Shown in pieces: positions 8,803 through 18,121 of a stretch of DNA of 64,000 nucleotides. Position numbers and translations under genes: made by a program. The stretch spans positions 1,426,001 to 1,490,000 of the forward strand of contig JBAOIH010000001.1 in assembly GCA_037045645.1 (NCBI GenBank), in the 5' to 3' direction. The notes beneath the pieces were generated by a model, which saw nothing but the letters and a program-made list of their open reading frames with translations, did no database searches and was not told where the DNA came from. The stretch is from Nocardioides sp. Lineage in GTDB: Bacteria > Actinomycetota > Actinomycetes > Propionibacteriales > Nocardioidaceae. The number at the start of each line of letters is the position of its first letter. The stretch's first letter is position 1.

Positions 8803-9706
8803 GCGCGACGAGCCACTTCGCCGTCTCGGCATAGATGTCGTCCTCGTCGAGATGGCGAAGTTCTTCGGCCAGCAGCTCCGGGGGATCCATCCGCCGCAGG
8901 GCCACCGGTCGATCCGGTTTGCCCGGAGAGCGGAAGGTGGCCAGCTTGCCGTCGAGCCGGACCAACTCGATCGGCCCTTCCTTGGTCTCCAACGTGACGT
9001 CGGTGATGCCCGGGCCGTCGGAGTTTCGCCGCTCGATCGAGACCTTGAGTCGGGACGCGAGCCACGCGACCAGCAGGTCCGCGGACGGACTGATCCGTTC
9101 GGCAGCGACACAGCCTCCCGTGACCTTCAAGGGGTGCTGATCCAACGCCGCTGCCAACAGCGCGCGCCACGGCGTGATCCGGGTCCAGGCCAGGTCGGAG
9201 TTGCCGGGCGCGTACACCTCGCACTGGCCCACCATCGCCGCCTTCTTGCCGCGGGTGACGAAAGCCGCGTCGGTGATCCGACGGTTGGCCAGGCGGCCGA
9301 GCGGATCACCGGCCGGGTCGGCGGGATGGTCCGCGGGCCACCACACGACGACGGGGGAGTCGGGCAGCAACAAAGGGAGTACGACGCTCGCGGCGTGCTT
9401 CACGACCGGACCAGAGAGTCGGATCAGGGCGCGCTCGCCACCTCCGGCTGCGCCCGCGCCAACCTGCGCGTTGACCCGAGCAGCACCGCGAGCCGCACCG
9501 AGCACCACACCAAGGATCCGAGCCGGGTGGGCTCGACACGCCATCTCGGCGGTCTGCATCGCCTCAGACGAGCCTTCCTCGTCGACCACGACGACGAGGG
9601 TCATCACCATGCCCATCATCGGGCTGCCGGCGCGCACTCGCGCGCGTACGAATTCTGCGGCGATCTCCGACGAGTTGGTGTCGGTGAGTTCGATCAGGTT
9701 GCCCAT
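8795..9706 (-). CDS. opcA: Glucose-6-phosphate dehydrogenase assembly protein OpcA
   Basis: OpcA, 303 residues from the ATG at 9706 (MGNLIELTDTNSSEIAAEF). This actinobacterial and cyanobacterial protein binds and activates glucose-6-phosphate dehydrogenase. Visible family features are the N-terminal MTLVVVVDEEG segment, the DSPVVVWWP strand and a lysine-rich substrate-site-like region. Its first base overlaps the zwf stop (TGATG) and its end overlaps pgl by 8 nt, so all three are translationally coupled. The adjacency to zwf supports the call. Confidence 0.93.
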   Translation of the reverse strand: MGNLIELTDTNSSEIAAEFVRARVRAGSPMMGMVMTLVVVVDEEGSSEAMQTAEMACRAHPARILGVVLGAARGAARVNAQVGAGAAGGGERALIRLSGPVVKHAASVVLPLLLPDSPVVVWWPADHPADPAGDPLGRLANRRITDAAFVTRGKKAAMVGQCEVYAPGNSDLAWTRITPWRALLAAALDQHPLKVTGGCVAAERISPSADLLVAWLASRLKVSIERRNSDGPGITDVTLETKEGPIELVRLDGKLATFRSPGKPDRPVALRRMDPPELLAEELRHLDEDDIYAETAKWLVAHG

Positions 9707-11223
9707 CAGGGACGCCTCCACATCCGGCCGTCGCGGGCCATCAGGTCGTCGGCAGACTTCGGGCCCCAGCCGCCGGACTCGTACTGATCCGGCTTGCCCT
9801 TGCGCGCCCATGACTCCAGGATCGGGTCGAGGATCTGCCAGGCCAACTCGACCTCCTCGTGCCGCGGGAAGAGCGGTGGGTCGCCGAGCAGGACGTCGAG
9901 GATCAGACGTTCGTACGCCTCGGGCGAGGCCTCGGTGAACGAGCCGCCGTACGCGAAGTCCATGTTCACGTCGCGGATCTCCATCGTGTTGCCCGGCACC
10001 TTGGAGCCGAAGCGCACGGTGAGCCCCTCGTCGGGCTGGACCCGGATCACGATCGCGTTCTGCGTCAGATCCTCGGTGTCGGTCACGCTGAAAGGCTGGT
10101 GCGGCGCCTTCTTGAAGATGATCGCGACCTCGGTAACACGCCGTCCCAGCCGCTTGCCGGTGCGCAGATAGAACGGCACGCCAGCCCAACGCCGGGTGTC
10201 CACGAACAGTTTGATCGCGGCGTACGTCTCGGTCACCGACGACTTCGAGATGCCCTCCTCCTCCAGGAAGCCCTGCACCTCGACGCCGCCCTGCCAGCCG
10301 TCGGCGTACTGTCCGCGCGCGGTCGACAGGTCCACGCGAGGCGGGCGTCGCAGCGCGCGCAGGACCTTGAGTTTCTCGATCCGCAGACTCTCGGCATCGA
10401 ACTCGACGGGGTCCTCCATCGCGACCAGCGCCAGGAGTTGCAGCAGGTGGTTCTGGATCACGTCACGAGCAGCACCGACACCGTCGTAATAACCCGCGCG
10501 GCCCCCGATGCCGATGTCCTCGGCCATGGTGATCTGCACGTGGTCGACGTAGTTGGCGTTCCACAACGGCTCCCACATCGTGTTGGCGAAGCGCATCGCC
10601 AAGATGTTCTGCACCGTCTCCTTGCCCAGGTAGTGGTCGATGCGGAAGATCGAGCCACTGGGAAAGACGGTGTTGAGGATGCCGTTGAGTTCGCGCGCCG
10701 ATTCGAGGTCGTGCCCGAACGGCTTCTCCACCACGACGCGGCGCCAGGCGTCGTCGCGAGACTCGGTGAGACCGTGCTCCTCCAACTGCTGGACCACATC
10801 GCCGAAGAACTTCGGTGGGATGGAGAGGTAGAACGCGTGGTTGCCGCCGGTGCCGCGGGCCACGTCGAGTTCTTCGATCGTACGACGAAGCGTGTCGAAG
10901 GCGACGTCGTCGGAGAAGTCGCCGGGGACGAACCGGAAGCCCTCCGCCAGTTGCGCCCAGACCTCTTCGTGGAACTCCGTACGCGCATGCTCCTTCACCG
11001 AGTCGTGGACGATCTGCGCGAAGTCCTGGTCCTCCCAGTCGCGTCGCGCGAAACCCACCAGCGAGAAGCCCGGCGGCAGCAGACCGCGATGGGCCAGGTC
11101 ATAGATCGCGGGCATGATCTTCTTGCGCGCCAGGTCGCCGGTGACACCGAAGAGGACCATGCCGCACGGTCCGGCGATGCGGGGAAGTCGGCGGTCTTGC
11201 GGATCGCGCAGGGGGTTCTTCAT
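9706..11223 (-). CDS. zwf: Glucose-6-phosphate 1-dehydrogenase
   Basis: Glucose-6-phosphate dehydrogenase, 505 residues, first enzyme of the oxidative pentose phosphate pathway and a main NADPH source. The nucleotide-binding motif GVTGDLARKK starts near residue 26 and the active-site block RIDHYLGKE is present with its catalytic histidine and lysine. C-terminal NAIVIRVQPDEG and related segments are intact. The ATG at 11223 overlaps the pgi stop by 4 nt (ATGA). Operon member between pgi and opcA. Confidence 0.96.
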   Translation of the reverse strand: MKNPLRDPQDRRLPRIAGPCGMVLFGVTGDLARKKIMPAIYDLAHRGLLPPGFSLVGFARRDWEDQDFAQIVHDSVKEHARTEFHEEVWAQLAEGFRFVPGDFSDDVAFDTLRRTIEELDVARGTGGNHAFYLSIPPKFFGDVVQQLEEHGLTESRDDAWRRVVVEKPFGHDLESARELNGILNTVFPSGSIFRIDHYLGKETVQNILAMRFANTMWEPLWNANYVDHVQITMAEDIGIGGRAGYYDGVGAARDVIQNHLLQLLALVAMEDPVEFDAESLRIEKLKVLRALRRPPRVDLSTARGQYADGWQGGVEVQGFLEEEGISKSSVTETYAAIKLFVDTRRWAGVPFYLRTGKRLGRRVTEVAIIFKKAPHQPFSVTDTEDLTQNAIVIRVQPDEGLTVRFGSKVPGNTMEIRDVNMDFAYGGSFTEASPEAYERLILDVLLGDPPLFPRHEEVELAWQILDPILESWARKGKPDQYESGGWGPKSADDLMARDGRMWRRP

Positions 11224-12884
11224 GAACGGTGCTCCCGGTAGTAGGCGATCAGACCGCGCGTCGAGGCGTCCTGCTCATCGGCCACGGACTGGTCTCCCGA
11301 CACGGCCGGGGCGAGTCGTTGGGCTAGTTGCTTGCCCAGCTCGACACCCCACTGGTCGTAGGAATCGATGCCCCACACCGCGCCCTGCACGAAGGTGATG
11401 TGCTCGTAGAGCGCGATCAGTTGCCCCAATACCGAGGGGGTCAAGGACGGAGCCATGATCGACGTCGTCGGACGATTGCCGGTGAAGACGCGCGCCGACA
11501 CGATCTCCTCGGCCGTGCCCTCCGCGCGTACCTCCTCCTCGGTCTTGCCCAGCGCCAGTGCTTGCGTCTGCGCGAAGAAGTTGGCGAGGAAGAGTTCGTG
11601 GACGTCCGTGTCGCCGTCCTTGAGGTCGTACGCCGGGTTCGCGAACGCGAGGAAGTCGGCGGGCACCAGTCGCGTCCCCTGATGGATCAGTTGATAGAAC
11701 GCGTGCTGACCGTTGGTGCCGGGTTCGCCCCAGAAGACCTCACCGGTGTCGGTGGTGACCGGCGCCCCGTCCCAGCGCACGCCCTTGCCGTTGGACTCCA
11801 TCGTCAGTTGCTGCAGGTACGCCGGGAAGCGGTGCAGCAGTTGCGAATAGGGGAGTACGGCGTGCGTCTCCGCACCGAGGAAGTTGACGTACCAGACGTT
11901 CAGCAGCCCCACCAGCAGTGGCACGTTGTCGGTGTCGGGAGCCGTACGGAAGTGCTCGTCCATCGTATGGAAGCCCGCCAGCATGTCGGCGAAATGCGAG
12001 GGCCCGACGGCGATCATCAGCGACAATCCGATTGCGGAGTCCATCGAATAGCGACCGCCGACCCAGTCCCAGAAGCCGAAGGCGTTGGCCGGGTCGATCC
12101 CGAAGTCGGCAACCTTGTCGAGTGCGGTCGAGACCGCGACGAAGTGCTTGGCGACGGCATCGGAGTCCTCGACATCGTCGAGTGCACCGACAGCACGCAA
12201 ACGATCGAGCAGCCAAGCCCGGCACAGCCGCGCATTGGTCAGCGTCTCCAGCGTCCCGAACATCTTGGACGAGACGATGAACAGTGTCGTTTCGGGGTCG
12301 AGCCCGGTCAGCGTCAAGGCAGCGTCGGTCGGGTCGATGTTGGAGATGAATCGGCACTCCAGGCCGGCCTGACGGTAGGGGGCGAGGGCTTCGTACGCCA
12401 TCACGGGGCCGAGGTCGGAGCCGCCGATGCCGATGTTGACCACCGTCGCGATGCGCTGACCGGTGATGCCGGTCCAGTCGCCGTCGCGCACTCGTGACGC
12501 GAACGCGTACGCCCGGTCGAGCACCTCGTGCACGTCGGCAACCACGTCCTGCCCGTCCACGGTCAACGCTGCCGATCTTGGCAGTCGCAGCGCCGTATGC
12601 AGCACCGCTCGATCCTCGGTGACGTTGATGTGCTCGCCGGCGAACATCGCCTCCCGTCGCGCCGCGACCCCGGTCTGGGAGGCGAGGGTGAGCAGCGTGG
12701 ACAGGACGGCGTCGTCGGCCAGGGACTTCGACAGATCGACGAACAGGTCCCCGGCCGTGTGGGTCCAGCGCGTGACGCGTTGCTCGTCGGCGAGCCAGGC
12801 GCGCAGGTCCGGATCGAATTCGTCGGCGAGGTCTTCCAGAGCCGCCCATGCAGTGGTCGTGCTGGGGTCGATCGGATCGTTCAC
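11220..12884 (-). CDS. pgi: Glucose-6-phosphate isomerase
   Basis: Phosphoglucose isomerase of 554 residues, linking fructose 6-phosphate and glucose 6-phosphate. The family blocks IGIGGSDLGP, SKMFGTLETLTN (phosphate loop), GGRYSMDSAIGLS and the C-terminal VWGIDSYDQWGVELGK signature are all present. The GTG at 12884 is chosen because it overlaps the tal stop as GTGA and gives a normal N-terminus (NDPIDPSTTTAWAAL); the longer frame extends into tal. Operon with tal upstream and zwf downstream. Confidence 0.95.
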   Translation of the reverse strand: MNDPIDPSTTTAWAALEDLADEFDPDLRAWLADEQRVTRWTHTAGDLFVDLSKSLADDAVLSTLLTLASQTGVAARREAMFAGEHINVTEDRAVLHTALRLPRSAALTVDGQDVVADVHEVLDRAYAFASRVRDGDWTGITGQRIATVVNIGIGGSDLGPVMAYEALAPYRQAGLECRFISNIDPTDAALTLTGLDPETTLFIVSSKMFGTLETLTNARLCRAWLLDRLRAVGALDDVEDSDAVAKHFVAVSTALDKVADFGIDPANAFGFWDWVGGRYSMDSAIGLSLMIAVGPSHFADMLAGFHTMDEHFRTAPDTDNVPLLVGLLNVWYVNFLGAETHAVLPYSQLLHRFPAYLQQLTMESNGKGVRWDGAPVTTDTGEVFWGEPGTNGQHAFYQLIHQGTRLVPADFLAFANPAYDLKDGDTDVHELFLANFFAQTQALALGKTEEEVRAEGTAEEIVSARVFTGNRPTTSIMAPSLTPSVLGQLIALYEHITFVQGAVWGIDSYDQWGVELGKQLAQRLAPAVSGDQSVADEQDASTRGLIAYYREHRS

Positions 12885-13990
12885 GAGTCGGCCTTGGCGG
12901 CGTCGAGACCCGTCTGCACGTCCTCGATCACTTCGTCCCATGCCTTGACGAACTTGTCGACGCCTTCCTTGATCAACACCTCGATCACGTCGTCGTAGTC
13001 GATGCCCGCCTCGGCCAGCGACTGCATCGTTGCCTCGGCGTCGTCATACATCGTGGTGACCTGGTCACCCTTGACTTCTCCGTGGTCGCGGACCGCGTCG
13101 AGGGTCTTCTCGGGCATGGTGTTGACGGTGTTGGGGGCGACCAGATCGATCACGTACATCGTGTCGTCGTAGTCGGGGTTCTTCACGCCCGTCGAGGCCC
13201 ACAGCGGGCGCTGGCGGTTGGCGCCGGCCTCCTCGAGGGCGCGCCAGCGCGGGGTGGCGAAGAAGCGTTCGTACGCCTGGTAGGCCAGCCGCGCGTTGGC
13301 GACACCGGCACGGCCGAACAGCGCCTTGTCCGCACCCATGGACTCCAACCGCTTGTCGATCTCGGTGTCGACGCGTGAGACGAAGAACGACGCAACGGAG
13401 TGGATCTGGGAGAGGTCGAGGCCGGCCTCCTGCGCCTGCTCCAGCCCGGCGACGTACGCCTCCATCACGTGCTCGTACTGCTGCAACCCGAAGATCAAGG
13501 TGACGTTGACGTCGATGCCTTGGGCGATGGTCTCGGTGATCGCCGGCCAGCCGGCCTCGGTGCCGGGGATCTTGATGAACAGGTTCGGCCGATCGACGGT
13601 CTTCCACAGTTCCGCCGCTTGCGCCACGGTGCCGTCGGTGTCGTCGGCAAGGTCGGGCGTGACCTCGATCGAGACCCGTCCGTCGACGCCGTCGGTGGCG
13701 TCATAAACGGGACGCAGCAGGTCGCATGCATTGCGTACGTCCGTGGTCGTCAACTCGAAGATCGTGCGGGTGACATCGGCGCCGGTGCTCGCCAACTCGC
13801 GCACCTGAGCGTCATAGCGCTCGCCCTCGGCGAGCGCCGCGGCGAAGATCGCCGGGTTCGTGGTCACGCCCACCACGTGCGAGTCCTTCACCAGGTCGGC
13901 CAGGTTGTCGGTCTCGAGGCGCTCGCGCGACAGGTCGTCGAGCCAGATCGAGACACCGGCCTCGGAGAGTTCTTGCAGATTGTTCGTCAT
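12881..13990 (-). CDS. tal: Transaldolase
   Basis: Transaldolase, 369 residues, of the long actinobacterial type. It moves a dihydroxyacetone unit between sugar phosphates through a Schiff base. The N-terminal signature GVTTNPAIF near residue 42 and the lysine block LFIKIPGTEAG are present, as is SVASFFVSRVDTEID. A good ribosome-binding site (GAGAGGA) precedes the ATG at 13990; tkt ends 27 nt upstream and pgi begins inside its stop codon. Intact and full length. Confidence 0.95.
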   Translation of the reverse strand: MTNNLQELSEAGVSIWLDDLSRERLETDNLADLVKDSHVVGVTTNPAIFAAALAEGERYDAQVRELASTGADVTRTIFELTTTDVRNACDLLRPVYDATDGVDGRVSIEVTPDLADDTDGTVAQAAELWKTVDRPNLFIKIPGTEAGWPAITETIAQGIDVNVTLIFGLQQYEHVMEAYVAGLEQAQEAGLDLSQIHSVASFFVSRVDTEIDKRLESMGADKALFGRAGVANARLAYQAYERFFATPRWRALEEAGANRQRPLWASTGVKNPDYDDTMYVIDLVAPNTVNTMPEKTLDAVRDHGEVKGDQVTTMYDDAEATMQSLAEAGIDYDDVIEVLIKEGVDKFVKAWDEVIEDVQTGLDAAKADS

Positions 13991-14017
13991 GCTGGATTCC
14001 TCTCTAGTGATGTGCTT

Positions 14018-16129
14018 TCAGCCGGTCACGACGCGCAGGCTGTCCTGCGCCGCGTCCGCCACTGCCTGAGCGGTGATGCCGAACTCGCGGAAGATCCGCT
14101 CGAAGTCCGCCGACGCGCCGTAGTGCTCCAGGGAGATGATCCGGCCGTGGTCGCCGACCAGATCGCGCCACCCCTGCGCCACGCCGGCCTCGACGCTGAC
14201 CCGAGCCTTGACCGTCGGCGGGATGATCCGCTCGCGGTAGGCGGAGTCCTGCGCGTCGAACCACTCGCGGCACGGCAGCGAGACCACCCGCGCGCGGACT
14301 CCCTGCTCGGCCAGGATCGACCTGGCCTCGACGGCCAGTTGCACCTCGGAGCCCGTGGCGATGAGCACGACGTCGGGCAGTCCGTCGCCCTCGGAGTCGA
14401 GCAGGATGTAGCCGCCGCGGTGCACGTCGTCGGTGGAGTTGAAGCCGTCCTCGCCGCGCGGGAACACCGGCAGGTTCTGCCGGCTCAAGATGATGCCCGC
14501 CGGACGGTCGGTGTGCTCCATGATCGTGTGCCACGCGGCGGTCGTCTCGTTGGCGTCGGCCGGGCGCACGATGTCCAGGCCGGGGATGGCGCGCAGAGCG
14601 GCGAGGTGCTCGACCGGCTGGTGCGTCGGGCCGTCCTCGCCCAGACCGATCGAGTCGTGCGTCCACACGTACGTCACGGGCAGTTGCATGATCGCGGACA
14701 GGCGTACGGCGCCGCGCATGTAGTCGGAGAACGTCAAGAAGGTGCCACCGAAGACGCGGGTGCCGCCGTGCGCGGCGATGCCGTTCATGATCGCGCCCAT
14801 GGCGTGCTCGCGGATGCCGAAGTGCAGCACCCGCCCGGCGTACGGGTCGCCCTTCCACATCTTCGTCGAGCGGTCGGTGGGCAGGAACGACGGCGCACTC
14901 TCGATGGTGGTGTTGTTGGAGTCGGCCAGGTCGGCCGAACCGCCCCAGAACTCGGGCATCTTCTCGGCGATCGCGTTGATCACCGCGCCGGAGGCCTTGC
15001 GGGTCGCCATCCCCTTGGGGTCGGCGGGGAAGGTGGGCAGATCCGCGTCCCAGCCCTCGGGAAGCTCGCGGCGAGCCACGCGGTGCAGCAGTTCGGCGCG
15101 CTTGGGATAGCGGCTCGCCCACGCGGCGTACGCCTCATCCCACTGAGCGCCCGCATCAATCCCGCGCTTGGCCAACTCGCGGGTGTGCGCGATGACGTCG
15201 GCGGCGACCTCGAAGGTCTGCTCGGGGTCGAAGCCGATCACCTTCTTGGTAGCGGCGACCTCCTCGGCACCCAGAGCCGAACCGTGCGACTTGCCGGTGT
15301 TCTGCAGGTTGGGCGCGGGCCAGGCGATGATCGTCTTGAGCACGATGAAGCTGGGCCTGTCGGTGACGGCCTCAGCCTTGCGGATGGCCTCGATAGAGCG
15401 CGTCGACGTCCTCGACGTACTTGCCGCCGTCGTGGGTCCAGTCGACCGTCTGGACGTGCCAGCCGTACGCCTCGTAGCGCTTGCCGGACGTCCTCGCCGA
15501 GTGCGATGTCGGTGTTGTCCTCGATGGAGATCCGGTTGTCGTCGTAGATCAGGGTCAGGTTGCCCAACTCCTGCACACCCGCGATGGCGGAGGCCTCCGC
15601 GCTCACCCCCTCCTGGATGTCGCCGTCGCGAGCACAGTGCGTAGATGTGGTGGTCGAAGGGCGATTCACCCGGTGCCGACTCCGGGTCGAGGATCCCGCG
15701 CTGCCGGCGTGCTGCCATCGCCATGCCGACGGCATTGCCAATGCCCTGGCCCAGTGGCCCGGTGGTGGTTTCAACACCGGCGGTGTGGCCGTACTCCGGG
15801 TGCCCGGGAGTCTTGGAGCCCCACGTACGCAACGACTTGATGTCTTCCAGTTCCAGCCCGAATCCGCCGAGGTAGAGCTGGATATAGAGCGTCAGGCTGG
15901 AGTGGCCGCAGGACAGGACGAAGCGGTCGCGGTTGATCCAGTTGGGATCGGCGGGATCGTGGCGCATCACCTTTTGGAAGAGCAGGTACGCCGCCGGGGC
16001 GAGGCTCATCGCGGTGCCGGGGTGTCCGTTGCCGACCTTCTGCACCGCGTCCATCGCGAGAGCGCGGACGGTGTTGACCGCCTTGTCGTCGAGTTCGGTC
16101 CAGTCGAGCTTGGCGGGCAGTGTGGTCAC
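14018..16129 (-). CDS. tkt: Transketolase, frame broken by three apparent 1-nt insertions
   Basis: Transketolase (702 residues once repaired), a thiamine diphosphate enzyme that transfers two-carbon units. N-terminal VGNGHPGTAMSLAP, SCGHSS and TTGPLGQGIGNAVGMA, and C-terminal blocks around GIREHAMG and THDSIGLGEDGPTHQPVEHL are intact. Between 15391 and 15631 the frame shifts three times: GDIQEGVSAEASAIAG is in one other frame, the stretch KRYEAYGWHVQTVDW in the third, and EAIRKAEAV back in the first. Each is repaired by removing one base (near 15626-15631, 15484-15487 and 15391-15394), and the three sum to a codon. Protein similarity persists throughout, so sequencing error is likelier than decay. 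GTG start at 16129; first gene of the operon. Confidence 0.92.
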   Translation of the reverse strand: MTTLPAKLDWTELDDKAVNTVRALAMDAVQKVGNGHPGTAMSLAPAAYLLFQKVMRHDPADPNWINRDRFVLSCGHSSLTLYIQLYLGGFGLELEDIKSLRTWGSKTPGHPEYGHTAGVETTTGPLGQGIGNAVGMAMAARRQRGILDPESAPGESPFDHHIYALCSRRRHPGGGERGGLRHRGCAGVGQPDPDLRRQPDLHRGQHRHRTRRGRPASATRRTAGTSRRSTGPTTAASTSRTSTRSIEAIRKAEAVTDRPSFIVLKTIIAWPAPNLQNTGKSHGSALGAEEVAATKKVIGFDPEQTFEVAADVIAHTRELAKRGIDAGAQWDEAYAAWASRYPKRAELLHRVARRELPEGWDADLPTFPADPKGMATRKASGAVINAIAEKMPEFWGGSADLADSNNTTIESAPSFLPTDRSTKMWKGDPYAGRVLHFGIREHAMGAIMNGIAAHGGTRVFGGTFLTFSDYMRGAVRLSAIMQLPVTYVWTHDSIGLGEDGPTHQPVEHLAALRAIPGLDIVRPADANETTAAWHTIMEHTDRPAGIILSRQNLPVFPRGEDGFNSTDDVHRGGYILLDSEGDGLPDVVLIATGSEVQLAVEARSILAEQGVRARVVSLPCREWFDAQDSAYRERIIPPTVKARVSVEAGVAQGWRDLVGDHGRIISLEHYGASADFERIFREFGITAQAVADAAQDSLRVVTG

Positions 16130-16205
16130 GGGGTTCCTCTCGGCGGATTCATCTGTCGGCAGTCGGCGGCGCTGCCACCGAATCGAGCCTACCGAGGGCT
16201 GACGT

Positions 16206-16211
16206 TAGACT
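16206..16211 (+). promoter_or_regulatory. Candidate -10 TAGACT in the tkt/ctaB divergent region
   Basis: TAGACT lies 56 nt before the ctaB GTG in the 138-nt region shared by divergent tkt and ctaB. This would give a leader of about 50 nt, unlike the leaderless genes elsewhere. No convincing -35 or operator was seen. Confidence 0.35.
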
Positions 16212-16267
16212 CGACCCCGCAATCCACCCACACCTTCCCGGGTCCATTTCTCAAAGGGTTCTTGTTC

Positions 16268-17239
16268 GTGACTCACGTCGGCTCCTCGGCATCGGCTGCG
16301 GCTGCAGATGACGCGACGACTCCTTCGAAGGCTGACCCGAACGCCGACCGTGCCACCTGGCGCGATGTGGTCGCGGCTTACGTCGGTCTCACCAAGCCGC
16401 GCGTGATCGAACTCCTCCTCCTGACCACGGTCCCGGTGATGTTCTACGCCGCGGGCGGCATCCCGCCGTTGGGCCTCGTCGTGGCGACCGTCGTCGGTGG
16501 GGCCTTGTCCGCGGGCTCGGCCTCGGCACTCAACTGCGTCTATGACCGCGACATCGACGAGCAGATGCGGCGTACGCGGCGACGCGCGCTGCCGCGACAC
16601 ATCGTCTCGCCCGTCTCGGCCACGATCTTCGGCATTGCGCTGGGCGTGATCGCGACCGTGATCTTGGCCGTGTGGGTCAACTGGCTCTCGGCCGGACTCG
16701 CGTTGGTCGCTGAGTTGTTCTACCTGTTCGTCTACACGATGTGGCTCAAGCGTCGGACGACTCAGAACATCGTGTGGGGCGGCCTGGCGGGCTGCTTCCC
16801 GGCCCTGATCGGCTGGACCGCGGTAACCAACGAACTTGCCTGGCCCCCGGTCGTACTCTTCCTGGTCGTCTTCTTCTGGACCCCACCACACACCTGGGCG
16901 CTGGCGCTGCGCTATCGCGAAGACTATGCGGGCGTCGACGTGCCGATGTTGCCCGTGGTCAAGCCGGCGGCCGAGGTTGGCAAGCAGATCGTGCTCTACA
17001 CCTGGGCGACCGTGGCGACCTCACTGGCGTTGTGGCCGATCGCGGACACCTCCTGGGTGTACGTCGCGGCAGCGGTCGTGCTCGGTGCGGTCTTCCTGGT
17101 CTCGGCACACCGACTCTGGTCGCGCACCCGGCGTACCGAAGTCCTCGCCGAGATCCAGCCGATGAACCTCTTCCACGTCTCGAACCTCTACCTGGCCCTG
17201 CTGTTCGTGGCCGTGGCCCTGGACCCCGTCCTGCGTTGA
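16268..17239 (+). CDS. ctaB: Protohaem IX farnesyltransferase (haem O synthase)
   Basis: A 323-residue UbiA-superfamily membrane protein with about nine hydrophobic segments. It attaches a farnesyl group to haem b, giving haem O for cytochrome oxidase. The prenyl-binding signature NCVYDRDIDEQMRRTRRR is present, followed by FFWTPPHTWALALRYREDY, the second conserved acidic loop. The GTG at 16268 is chosen; a long upstream extension of the frame is antisense to tkt and is rejected. The stop codon forms half of an 18-bp palindrome shared with the ctaA stop on the other strand. Confidence 0.95.
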   Translation: MTHVGSSASAAAADDATTPSKADPNADRATWRDVVAAYVGLTKPRVIELLLLTTVPVMFYAAGGIPPLGLVVATVVGGALSAGSASALNCVYDRDIDEQMRRTRRRALPRHIVSPVSATIFGIALGVIATVILAVWVNWLSAGLALVAELFYLFVYTMWLKRRTTQNIVWGGLAGCFPALIGWTAVTNELAWPPVVLFLVVFFWTPPHTWALALRYREDYAGVDVPMLPVVKPAAEVGKQIVLYTWATVATSLALWPIADTSWVYVAAAVVLGAVFLVSAHRLWSRTRRTEVLAEIQPMNLFHVSNLYLALLFVAVALDPVLR

Positions 17240-17254
17240 GTTGGGCCCAACTCA
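17237..17254. repeat. 18-bp palindrome containing both stop codons of ctaB and ctaA
   Basis: TGAGTTGGGCCCAACTCA is a perfect palindrome. Its first three bases are the ctaB stop and its last three (reverse strand) the ctaA stop. The half-site TGAGTTGGG is the motif of family D repeats at 43582-43614 and 51166-51220. Confidence 0.9.
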
Positions 17255-18121
17255 ACGGGGGTGGGGGAGCACTGCCAACGCGATCCGCGCCAGTCCGGCG
17301 GCGAGCAAGCCAGCGCCCAGCATGTGCAGCGCGACCAGCAACACCGGCAGATCGAGCCAGTACTGCACCCAGCCGAGGACGCCTTGACTGACCTCGATCG
17401 CCAGCACGATGGCGGCGATCAGCGACAGCCACCGATCACGCGTACGCAAGGCGAGCACGAGTAGGGCGAGCGTGAGAGCCACGAGGAGATAGACCGCGTA
17501 CGCGTGCCAGTGCGACATGGTGGCCGGGTCCAGCCCATTTCGTTTCGCGTCTTCGTCGCCCGCATGGGGTCCGGCGCCGGTCACGACCGTGCCGAGGTAC
17601 AGCACGATCCAGCCGACGACGAATGTCGCGAACGCGACTGCACGCGTGAGCGGCGCCGCCGCCGACCGGGTGGGCGAACGAAGATGGTCGAGCAGCGCCA
17701 CGCACAACATCACGATCACCATCGAGGCGATGAAGTGGAAGCCCACGACCCACGGGTTCAACTGCGTCAACACGGTGATCCCGCCGATGATCGCCTGGAG
17801 CGGGATCCCGAAGGCGATCAAGGTGGAGATGATCAGCGCGCGTCGATTGCGCGAGGCCAGCGCGGCGAGGAACAGCAAGATCGCCAGCGCGACGAGGACG
17901 AAGGTCAGCAGCCGGTTGCCGAATTCGATGACGCCATGGATACCCAACTCGCCGTGTGCGCGATAGGACTCCTCGGTGCATCGCGGCCACGTCGGGCAGC
18001 CCAGACCCGAGCCGGTCAGGCGTACTGCCGCACCCGTCACAACGAGCATGATGTTGGCCAGCAGGTTGGCGATCGCCAACGGCCACAGCCAACGCGTGAG
18101 CGGGGCCAGTCGGTCGGTCAT
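17252..18121 (-). CDS. ctaA: Haem A synthase (COX15/CtaA family)
   Basis: A 289-residue membrane protein with eight predicted transmembrane segments, converting haem O to haem A. The histidines of the haem sites are visible in HGVIEFGNRLLT, the GFHFIASM segment, SHWHAYAVYLL and VALHMLGAG. The GCPTWPRC segment gives the paired extracytoplasmic cysteines. The ATG at 18121 overlaps the upstream permease stop as ATGA and is preferred to the ATG at 18127. Convergent with ctaB; together they supply haem A to the aa3 oxidase. Confidence 0.94.
   Translation of the reverse strand: MTDRLAPLTRWLWPLAIANLLANIMLVVTGAAVRLTGSGLGCPTWPRCTEESYRAHGELGIHGVIEFGNRLLTFVLVALAILLFLAALASRNRRALIISTLIAFGIPLQAIIGGITVLTQLNPWVVGFHFIASMVIVMLCVALLDHLRSPTRSAAAPLTRAVAFATFVVGWIVLYLGTVVTGAGPHAGDEDAKRNGLDPATMSHWHAYAVYLLVALTLALLVLALRTRDRWLSLIAAIVLAIEVSQGVLGWVQYWLDLPVLLVALHMLGAGLLAAGLARIALAVLPHPR

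Noticed and set aside
13400..15547. 715-codon plus-strand frame antisense to tal and tkt
   Set aside because: Mirror of real genes; no recognisable domains, and tal and tkt are clear.
14018..16129. tkt as a decayed pseudogene
   Set aside because: Conserved protein continues in each frame and the three shifts sum to zero; no stop accumulation or loss of motifs elsewhere.
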